Below are positions 7,540-13,851 of a DNA stretch of 33,736 bases, one piece after another. The notes under the pieces were generated by a model. The model made no database searches and had not been told where the DNA came from. It saw only the letters and a list, made by a program, of their open reading frames with translations. The stretch lies in contig SXOO01000197.1 of NCBI GenBank assembly GCA_005776725.1, forward strand, positions 1 through 33,736, in the 5' to 3' direction. Every line of letters begins with the position of its first letter. Positions within the stretch are counted from its first letter, which is position 1. The translations under genes were made by a program, and so were the position numbers. The DNA is from Pseudomonadota bacterium (GTDB taxonomy: Bacteria; Myxococcota_A; UBA9042; GCA-2863065).

Positions 7540-8700
7540 ATGGCCGCATCCGAAGAGCTCGGGATCATCGGCGTCGACAGCTACCACTTCTTCGTCAACA
7601 ACCCGGCGCGGTCACGCAGCTTCTACGAGAGGTTCGGCTTCCGCCCCGTGGCTCGCTCCGGGGATGCGATGACCGAGGAGACGGGACAAGCCAGCGTGGT
7701 CTACTCGGCGGGCGGCACCGGGCGAGCCGCTACTCAGGTGGTCGTGAGCACACCGCAGCGCACCACCTGTCGCGCCGCGCGTTACCTGAAGCGGCACCCG
7801 GCGGGGATCGGCTCCATCTCGTTTCAGGTGGCCGACCTCGACAAGGCCTGGCGCTTCCTCACCGCCCGCGACGCCACGCCAATCCACTCGATTCGCGAGA
7901 CGCGCCGGGGCGACGCGCGTTATCGCCACTTCTCGATCACCACGGCGCTCGGGGACGTGGCGTACCGCTTCGTGGAGCGGGAGGGCTGGGAGGGCTTCGC
8001 GCCGGGCTTCGATGCGCTCGAAGCCACCAACGCGCCGCCAGCCCCCTTCAAGGCGCTCGGCATCGACCACATCACGTCCAACGCGCCCACCATGGCACCC
8101 ATGAAGCTCTGGCTGGAGCACGTGCTCGGCATGGAGCAGTGCTGGTCGATCGAGTTCCACACCGAGGACGTGAAGTCCGGGGCCGCTAGCGGGACCGGGC
8201 TCAAGTCGGTGGTGATGTGGGACCCACGCTCCGGCCTCAAGTTCCCGATCAACGAGCCGCTGCAGCCGTTCTTCAAGGACGGCCAGATCAACAAGTTCGT
8301 CGAGGAGAACTCCGGAGCCGGCGTCCAACACATCGCGATCGAGGTGGACGACATCGTGTCGGCGGTGCGGTCTCTGCGCACTCGGGGCGTCGGCTTCCTC
8401 GAGACCTCCGGTGCCTACTACGATCAGGCACCCGGCCGCCTAGCGAAGAAGGACGTGGACGTAGCGGCGCTCCAGCATCGCCTCGAGCACCTTCGCGAGC
8501 TGGGCATCCTCATCGACGGCAAACCCCACAACCGCTACCTGATTCAGATCTTCCTGAAGGACGCGGCCACCCTGTACGCGGAGCCGGACGCCGGGCCGTT
8601 CTTCTACGAGCTCATCCAGCGCTGCGGCGACGACGGCTTCGGCGAGGGCACCTTCCGGGCGCTCTTCGAGTCCATCGAGCGTATCCAGGAGGACGTGTGA
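7540..8700 (+). CDS. hppD: 4-Hydroxyphenylpyruvate dioxygenase
   Basis: 386 aa. This non-haem Fe(II) enzyme converts 4-hydroxyphenylpyruvate and O2 to homogentisate and CO2, the entry step of homogentisate-route tyrosine breakdown. It has two vicinal-oxygen-chelate domains. The expected 2-His-1-Glu iron ligands are visible in the C-terminal domain: His177 (GIDHITSN), His264 (GVQHIAIE) and Glu357 (FFYELIQR). The C-terminal FGEGTFRALFESIE helix that closes the active site is intact. The start has GAGGAG about nine bases upstream. It is the first gene of hppD-hmgA-fahA-maiA; its TGA overlaps the GTG start of hmgA. Confidence 0.97.
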   Translation: MAASEELGIIGVDSYHFFVNNPARSRSFYERFGFRPVARSGDAMTEETGQASVVYSAGGTGRAATQVVVSTPQRTTCRAARYLKRHPAGIGSISFQVADLDKAWRFLTARDATPIHSIRETRRGDARYRHFSITTALGDVAYRFVEREGWEGFAPGFDALEATNAPPAPFKALGIDHITSNAPTMAPMKLWLEHVLGMEQCWSIEFHTEDVKSGAASGTGLKSVVMWDPRSGLKFPINEPLQPFFKDGQINKFVEENSGAGVQHIAIEVDDIVSAVRSLRTRGVGFLETSGAYYDQAPGRLAKKDVDVAALQHRLEHLRELGILIDGKPHNRYLIQIFLKDAATLYAEPDAGPFFYELIQRCGDDGFGEGTFRALFESIERIQEDV

Positions 8701-9860
8701 TCGACTATCGCGCCCAGGGGCTGCTCCCGGAGAAGCCCCACACCGTGCACCGCGGCCCTGACGGCGCGCTCTTCTACGAGGAGTGCTTCACGCGCGACGG
8801 GTTCGATGGCCCCTTCTCGATCCTCTACCACCGCAATCCCCCGCAGTTTCACGGGGACGGCACGCTGGTCGCGCCCCTGTTTCCTCCGCGCGTCGAGGCG
8901 GTGGTCCAGAGCGACACGCCGCTGCGACGACGCCACGTCGACTCGTCCAACGCCCCACAAACCGGGGGCCCCGTCACAGGCCGTCTGCCGCTCATGTTCA
9001 ACGGCGACGTCACCGTGGGGGTGGTGAAGCCCACCCCGTCCGACGACTTCCTCTTCGCGAACGGCGATGGCGACGAGCTGCTCTACATCCAGGCCGGCGG
9101 CGGCGCGCTGCTCTCGCCATACGGCCGCCTCGAGTTCGGGCCACGGGATTATGTGGTGATCCCCAGGGCGGTCCCCCACCGCTTCGAGCTGGCGCCCGGC
9201 GCTCAACACTGGCTGTGGCTCGAGCTGCGGTCGGGTCTGCGCACGCCCACCCAGTACCGGAATCCCCTGGGGCAGCTGCGCATGGACGCGCCCTACACCC
9301 ATCGGGACTTCCGCTCGCCGGTGCTAGACGGCCTGTCGGTGCCCGATCGCCGCGTGGTCACGAAGCGACAAGACCGGTTCACGGCGCACGACTACCCGGC
9401 GCCGGTCTGCGACCTCGTGGGCTGGGACGGCACGGTCTACCCGTTCGTGTTCCCGATCCTGCGCTTCTCGCCCAAGATCGGGCAGGTCCACCTGCCGCCC
9501 ACCGTCCACGGCACCTTCGCCACCCGCGGCTCGCTGGTGTGCAGCTTCGTGCCCAGGGCCGTGGACTTCCACCCCAACGCCATCCCCTGTCCCTACCCAC
9601 ACTCCAACGTGGACGTGGACGAGGTGATTTTTTACTGCGACGGCGACTTCACGAGCCGGCGCGGGGTGCACGCCGGGTCCCTGAGCCTGCACCCCGCCGG
9701 GTGCCCTCATGGGCCCCACCCCGGCAGCTACGAGCGCAGCATCGGCAGCCGCGAGACGCGCGAGCTGGCCGTGATGCTCGACACCTTCGAGCCCCTCCGG
9801 GTCACGCCGCAGGGGCTGGCTCTCGAGGTGGCCGGCTACGACGAGAGCTGGTTCGGCTGA
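8697..9860 (+). CDS. hmgA: Homogentisate 1,2-dioxygenase
   Basis: 387 aa. A cupin-fold Fe(II) enzyme that opens the ring of homogentisate to 4-maleylacetoacetate. The start is GTG 8697, within a GTGA overlap with the hppD stop and with AGGAGG four bases upstream. The iron site of the family (human His335, Glu341, His371) corresponds to His302 (PHSNVD), Glu309 (or Asp308) and His338 (GCPHGPHPG). The His-to-His spacing of 36 matches the human enzyme, while the Glu is one residue further on. The HSNVDVDEV and CDGDFTSRRGVH stretches mark the shorter bacterial clade rather than the roughly 440-residue type. It is co-transcribed with the flanking pathway genes. Confidence 0.95.
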   Translation: MIDYRAQGLLPEKPHTVHRGPDGALFYEECFTRDGFDGPFSILYHRNPPQFHGDGTLVAPLFPPRVEAVVQSDTPLRRRHVDSSNAPQTGGPVTGRLPLMFNGDVTVGVVKPTPSDDFLFANGDGDELLYIQAGGGALLSPYGRLEFGPRDYVVIPRAVPHRFELAPGAQHWLWLELRSGLRTPTQYRNPLGQLRMDAPYTHRDFRSPVLDGLSVPDRRVVTKRQDRFTAHDYPAPVCDLVGWDGTVYPFVFPILRFSPKIGQVHLPPTVHGTFATRGSLVCSFVPRAVDFHPNAIPCPYPHSNVDVDEVIFYCDGDFTSRRGVHAGSLSLHPAGCPHGPHPGSYERSIGSRETRELAVMLDTFEPLRVTPQGLALEVAGYDESWFG

Positions 9861-9923
9861 GCCGACCCACCGCGGACCGGCGGGCCGGACCGACCGCACA
9901 ACGAGCGCGAGGAGCAACACACC

Positions 9924-10907
9924 ATGCGTCTATGCACCCGAAACAACGGCACCCGCGACGGCGAGCTCTGCGTCGTCTCGCCTGACGGACAGCGACTCCG
10001 GCCGGTGCCCTCAGTGCCCACGCTCCAGGCGCTCCTGGACGACTGGGACACGCGAGTGCCGGCCGTGCGGCAGGCCGCCGAGGGGCCCTTCGAGGAGCTG
10101 CTGGACCCCACGCTCCTGCTCGCCCCGCTGCCCCGCGCCTACGGCTGGATCGACGGCAGCGCCTACATCAACCACATCGTGCTGGTCCGAAAGGCGCGGA
10201 ACGCGGAGCCGCCCGAGACGCTCCGCACCGATCCGCTCGTCTACCAAGGCGGCAGCGACGCCTTTCTGGCGCCCACGGAGCCGATCCCCCTCGAGAACGA
10301 GGCCTTCGGTTGCGACTTCGAGTCCGAGGTGGCGGTGATCCTGGGCGACGTGCCCCAGGCCGTCTCGCGCGAGCGGGCGCTCGACGCCGTCCGGCTCGTG
10401 GTGCTGGTGAACGACGTCTCCCTGCGAAACCTCATCCCGGAGGAGCTGCAGAAGGGCTTCGGGTTCTTCGTGTCGAAGCCCTCGTCGGCGCTCTCGCCCT
10501 TCGTGGTCACGCCCGACGAGCTAGGCGACGCCTGGCGCGACGGCCGCGTCCACCTGCCGCTCGTCACCCGCCTCAACGACACCGTCTTCGGAGATCCCGA
10601 CGCGGGACAGGAGATGCACTTCTCCTTCGCCGACCTCATCACGCACTGCGCCAGGACCCGGCCGCTCCGAGCGGGGACCGTGATCGGCAGCGGCACGGTG
10701 TCCAACGAGGACCGGCGGCGCGGCTCTTCGTGTCTGGCGGAGCGGCGCATGCTGGAGGTGATCGAGCACGGCAAGGCCACCACGCCGTTCCTGCGGGTGG
10801 GAGACCGCGTGCGGATCGACATGCACAAAGACGGCCGAAACGTCTTCGGCACCATCGACCAGACGGTGGCGCGGTACCTGCCGCCACCTTCGGGAGGCCC
10901 CACGTGA
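9924..10907 (+). CDS. fahA: Fumarylacetoacetate hydrolase
   Basis: 327 aa. It hydrolyses fumarylacetoacetate to fumarate and acetoacetate, the last step of the route. The FAH-fold metal ligands appear as Glu133 and Glu135 (CDFESEVAVILGD) and Asp164 (LVLVNDVSLRNL). The catalytic-loop GFGFFVSKP and the C-terminal GTVIGSGTVSNED and FLRVGDRVRIDM motifs are present. The length fits the bacterial single-domain class. The ATG is preceded by GAGGAG. It lies 63 bp after hmgA, the only real gap in the operon, and its TGA overlaps the GTG of maiA. It is placed before the isomerase, although it acts after it. Confidence 0.94.
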   Translation: MRLCTRNNGTRDGELCVVSPDGQRLRPVPSVPTLQALLDDWDTRVPAVRQAAEGPFEELLDPTLLLAPLPRAYGWIDGSAYINHIVLVRKARNAEPPETLRTDPLVYQGGSDAFLAPTEPIPLENEAFGCDFESEVAVILGDVPQAVSRERALDAVRLVVLVNDVSLRNLIPEELQKGFGFFVSKPSSALSPFVVTPDELGDAWRDGRVHLPLVTRLNDTVFGDPDAGQEMHFSFADLITHCARTRPLRAGTVIGSGTVSNEDRRRGSSCLAERRMLEVIEHGKATTPFLRVGDRVRIDMHKDGRNVFGTIDQTVARYLPPPSGGPT

Positions 10908-11554
10908 CGCTCGCCCTCCACTCCTATTTCCGCTCCTCGTGCAGCTGGCGGGTGCGGGTGGCCCTGGCGTGGAAGCGCCTCGAGTTCGAGTACATCCCCG
11001 TCCACCTCCTGGCGGGAGGCGGCGAGCAGTACAGCGACGCCCATCGCGCGCTGAACCCGTCCCAGCAGGTCCCCGTGCTCGTGGTGGACGACGGCGCGCT
11101 CGCCCAGAGCGTGGCGATCCTGGAATACCTCGAGGAGCGCTGGCCGGCCCCCCCGCTGCTGCCGAGAGGCCTCGTCGACCGCGCGCGGGTGCGCCAGATG
11201 GTCGAGGTGGTGAACAGCGGCACGCAGCCGCTCCAGAATCTGCTGGTCATGCGCCTTCTCGAGAAGGAACACGGCCTCGACAGCGCCTCCGTGAGGCGCT
11301 TTTGCCAGGGCGCGATCACCCGCGGCCTCGGCGCGCTCGAGGAGCTGGTGTGGCGTTACGGAGACGGGTTCTGCTTCGGCAGCGCGCCCACGGTCGCCGA
11401 CGCCTGCCTCGTGCCGCAGCTGTACAACGCGCGCCGCTTCGCCGTGGCGCTCGACGCCTTCCCGCGGCTCCTCGCGGCAGAAGCCGCGTGCATGGCCCTT
11501 CCGGCGTTCCAGGTCTCGCACCCGGATCACCAGCCCGACACGCCACCCGACTGA
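10904..11554 (+). CDS. maiA: Maleylacetoacetate isomerase (zeta-class GST)
   Basis: 216 aa. It isomerises 4-maleylacetoacetate to 4-fumarylacetoacetate using glutathione. The thioredoxin-like N-terminal domain begins LALHSYFRSSCSWRVRVAL; the Ser11-Ser12-Cys13 trio is the zeta-class active-site signature. NPSQQVPVL supplies the cis-Pro, and the C-terminal helical domain follows with PTVADACLVPQLYNA. The start is GTG 10904, in a GTGA overlap with fahA and with GGGAGG six bases upstream. The enzyme normally needs glutathione or an equivalent thiol, which this organism would have to supply. It is the last gene of the operon and is followed by a shared hairpin. Confidence 0.95.
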   Translation: MTLALHSYFRSSCSWRVRVALAWKRLEFEYIPVHLLAGGGEQYSDAHRALNPSQQVPVLVVDDGALAQSVAILEYLEERWPAPPLLPRGLVDRARVRQMVEVVNSGTQPLQNLLVMRLLEKEHGLDSASVRRFCQGAITRGLGALEELVWRYGDGFCFGSAPTVADACLVPQLYNARRFAVALDAFPRLLAAEAACMALPAFQVSHPDHQPDTPPD

Positions 11555-11586
11555 GCCGGCGCGGCGCCAGTAACAGCTTCAGCCCA

Positions 11587-11611
11587 CCGGCGCACAGCCC
11601 GGGTGCGCCGG
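11587..11611. terminator. Bidirectional hairpin between convergent genes
   Basis: CCGGCGCAC (11587-11595) and GTGCGCCGG (11603-11611) form a perfect 9-bp stem with a 7-nt loop in the 68-bp gap between maiA (plus) and the lipoprotein gene (minus). It can fold on either transcript, so it could end both. No T-run is present. Confidence 0.55.
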
Positions 11612-11622
11612 CTGCTCGTCCC

Positions 11623-12783
11623 TCAGTCCAGCGGCGCGACCATCACGGCGCCCTGACGGGACCAGGCCACGCGGCCCCCGCCTGACACGAAGAGCCCCGG
11701 ATGGGTCGGCGCGATCACGCGCACCTGGCCATCTGCTGTGGAGCGAGCCACGATCCCTGCGGAGGCCCACCAGACGTGGCTCACGCCCACGGCGAGGTAG
11801 GTCGGGGTGTCGCCAACCGGCAAGTTGAGGTGCTGGAACGCCTCGCCCCCCTCGATGGGCCACGCGTAGCCGGACTCGTGCGCGATGAACGTACCGGCCG
11901 GCCCCGTCCCCAGCGCCACCGCGCCAGAAACAGCGGCGTCGTCTGGAGGTCCGTCGCCCGAGGCCAAAGCGCGCCGCACCCCGCCGTCCTGGGTGCGCCA
12001 CCAGACGGGCCCTTGGGCCAGGCCCAGCTCCACACCTCCCCCGGCGGCGCCAAGATCCTGCACCTTGCCCGACGACCGCTCGAGGCGCCTCGTGCGCCCC
12101 CCAGCCTTGCCCTCGAGCCAGTACACGTGCGTGGCGTCCGCCGCGAGGTCCGCTGCCGGGTCGATCGGAAGGTCGAGGCTCGCGTCCGAGTCACCCTCGT
12201 ACGTCGCGGCGCGAAGCCGACCCCCATCGCTGATCCAGTAGATCCACTGCTCGTTCGCGGCGAGCTGGGTCACCTCCCCGACGCGGGCCAGCTCCTCTGT
12301 GGCGCCGCCCACACGGCTGAGCAAGGCGCCCTCCGCGTCCACGAAGAACAACGCCGACGCGGTCACCGCAATTGCGCGAGCCGGGCCGACCTCGACCGGC
12401 ACCTCCTCGAGGACGGGCGGGCAGTCGCCTCCACATGCGTCGGCAGGTTGCGGACCGACGAGGTCGGTCACCACGGCCTCTGGCAGCTGGGCCTCCGCCG
12501 AGCACACGAGCATGGCGTCGAGCGTATGCAGGAAAGGGAACTCGGGCGGGCACACCTTCGAGCGCGTGACCACGCCGATCCCCGTCTCCTGGATGACGCA
12601 GACGTCCAACCCGTTCGACTCGACGCGCTGGCCGATCGGGCACTCGAACGTCTGGTCCTCGGCGGCGCACGCGGATACGCCCACGAGGAGCGCGATGGCC
12701 CCCGGGTACAAGACGCGGGCGCGAGCCCGTGGTGCAGCTGCCGCCCCTGGACGTGAGCGGGGGGCCTTGCCTGGTTCACTCAT
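11623..12783 (-). CDS. Predicted surface lipoprotein with beta-propeller-like repeats
   Basis: 386 aa. A long basic N-region leads to a lipobox ending at Cys39 (LLVGVSAC). A Cys-containing region (about residues 45-125; FECPIGQ, SKVCPPEFPFL, ACGGDCPP) follows. Repeated segments of WI/VYW...GG.L/R type (IYWISDGGRLRAAT, HVYWLEGKAGG, PVWWRTQDGG, HVWWASAGI) then resemble blades of a propeller of the DUF5050 or Kelch kind. No enzyme motif is seen. The start overlaps the end of the regulator gene by 8 bp, so the two are one operon. That operon is divergent from the GH26-like gene, suggesting a sensory or surface-binding role tied to it (inference). Confidence 0.75.
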   Translation of the reverse strand: MSEPGKAPRSRPGAAAAPRARARVLYPGAIALLVGVSACAAEDQTFECPIGQRVESNGLDVCVIQETGIGVVTRSKVCPPEFPFLHTLDAMLVCSAEAQLPEAVVTDLVGPQPADACGGDCPPVLEEVPVEVGPARAIAVTASALFFVDAEGALLSRVGGATEELARVGEVTQLAANEQWIYWISDGGRLRAATYEGDSDASLDLPIDPAADLAADATHVYWLEGKAGGRTRRLERSSGKVQDLGAAGGGVELGLAQGPVWWRTQDGGVRRALASGDGPPDDAAVSGAVALGTGPAGTFIAHESGYAWPIEGGEAFQHLNLPVGDTPTYLAVGVSHVWWASAGIVARSTADGQVRVIAPTHPGLFVSGGGRVAWSRQGAVMVAPLD

Positions 12784-13597
12784 GATCTACCTCCGAGTCT
12801 TTGCTGTTCGACCGAGCGCTGCCGGTCTCGTTGTTGAGGAGGTCGCGCGGTGCGACCAGCCAAAGGACGTTGAGGTCCACCGCGTCGTCTGCGTCTTTGG
12901 CGCGTTCGTCGAGCTCGCAGAGGGCCGGCCACACCGTCTCTTCGTAAAGGCGACGCACGGCGTCGAGATCCTCGGCGCGGACACGAAGGCTCACCGTGCG
13001 CGCGAAGCTGGCGCCAGGCTCTCGGGCGAAGAAGCGTCCGTACACGGCGTCAGTGACGGTGCCCAGCAGGTGAGCGAGGCCGTCCACACGCGCCAGCCAC
13101 TCGTCCCGCGCAAGGCGGGATCGGGGTCGCACGGCGCGATAGTGGGCTACTCGCCCCGGCTGAACCGTGACCCGCCCCTCCTCCACCAGCTGCTGCAGCG
13201 CCGCGGCGACAGCTTCGGGCGGCTCGTCTGACAACGCCCGTGTGAGGCGCGCCTCGCTCATGCTCTCGGCCCACAACACGTATTCGATGCGCCGCGGCAG
13301 GGTGTGCTGGGCGTTCGCGTCGAGGAAGTTCTCCTTCAATGCGCGCGCGAGGAGGGCGACCTTTCGCATGGAGTAGCCGAGGTCCACGGCGATCTCGCGC
13401 TGGCGCCTTCCGCGTCCGCGGAGCTCGTGGAACACGGCCAGCGTAAGCCAGCGAGGCAGGTCGCGAGCCGGGAGGTTCAGCGCCAGGGCGAGGCGGCCCG
13501 CCACACGCAGGCTCTCGTACACCACGCGGAGCGGCTTCTCCTGCTCCGGCAGGACCGCGGGTTCGGTCGCTTCGTCTTCGGGATCGCTCACGCTCAC
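12776..13597 (-). CDS. Putative DNA-binding transcriptional regulator
   Basis: 273 aa from the GTG at 13597 (13591 is equally possible; GGTGAG precedes both). The open frame continues to 13735, but that part runs through operator-like DNA and is not protein-like. Two helix-turn-helix-like units are visible: RQREIAVDLGYSMRKVALLARAL, and a winged-helix pattern near ALSDEPPEAVAAALQQLVEEGRV ending GRVAHYRAV. The C-terminal alpha/beta part (SLRVRAEDLDAV... VDLNVLWLVAPRD) loosely recalls TIGR02147/DUF4423 proteins, but I am not sure of that. It overlaps a lipoprotein gene and faces the GH26-like gene across the TATGCA palindromes, so autoregulation and control of the GH26-like gene are likely (inference). 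Confidence 0.65.
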   Translation of the reverse strand: MSVSDPEDEATEPAVLPEQEKPLRVVYESLRVAGRLALALNLPARDLPRWLTLAVFHELRGRGRRQREIAVDLGYSMRKVALLARALKENFLDANAQHTLPRRIEYVLWAESMSEARLTRALSDEPPEAVAAALQQLVEEGRVTVQPGRVAHYRAVRPRSRLARDEWLARVDGLAHLLGTVTDAVYGRFFAREPGASFARTVSLRVRAEDLDAVRRLYEETVWPALCELDERAKDADDAVDLNVLWLVAPRDLLNNETGSARSNSKDSEVDHE

Positions 13598-13639
13598 CGG
13601 CTCACCATGGCAGTCGGGCCGGTGGCCCGCAAGCGAAAA

Positions 13640-13657
13640 TATGCACGGCAATGCATA
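13640..13657. promoter_or_regulatory. Operator-like palindrome, copy 1
   Basis: TATGCA-CGGCAA-TGCATA lies 43 bp before the regulator's GTG. It matches copy 2 (13743-13760) at 16 of 18 positions including the spacer, which is more than the palindrome alone needs. It is likely a binding site for the neighbouring regulator. Confidence 0.6.
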
Positions 13658-13730
13658 CTTTGGAGCCTTGGGTGGCCGAACCGCTCGACCGGACGTCGTG
13701 CCCGCCCGGCACGGCGCATGCGCAGATTTT

Positions 13731-13760
13731 TGCATAAAACTTTATGCACGGCGTTGCATA
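13731..13760. promoter_or_regulatory. Operator-like palindrome, copy 2, with an overlapping palindrome
   Basis: TATGCA-CGGCGT-TGCATA (13743-13760) repeats copy 1, with centres 103 bp apart, near ten helical turns. Its left half also belongs to a second perfect palindrome, TGCATAAA-AC-TTTATGCA (13731-13748), so three half-sites are packed into 30 bp. It overlaps a CATAAT hexamer (13757-13762), the best -10 candidate for the GH26-like gene. Confidence 0.6.
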
Positions 13761-13762
13761 AT
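13757..13762 (+). promoter_or_regulatory. Candidate -10 element of the GH26-like gene
   Basis: CATAAT matches TATAAT at five of six bases and lies in the only AT-rich stretch upstream of the gene. No good -35 sits at standard spacing (TTGCAT at 13730 is 21 bp away). That fits a promoter needing, or blocked by, a factor at the overlapping palindrome. The leader would be about 80 nt. Confidence 0.35.
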
Positions 13763-13851
13763 GCTGGGCGGCCCCCTAGCCTCGGGAGGTGGTCGGGCCG
13801 ACGAATACCCCCGCTGCGCTGCCCGCGAGGGCGGCGCTCATGAGGTCCTCA

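Noticed and set aside
8217..9860. The extended upstream start for hmgA
   Set aside because: It would overlap hppD by nearly 500 bases; the family N-terminus and an AGGAGG support GTG 8697.
13598..13735. The N-terminal extension of the regulator's open frame
   Set aside because: It reads through the operator palindrome; the GTG at 13597 or 13591 gives the natural protein.
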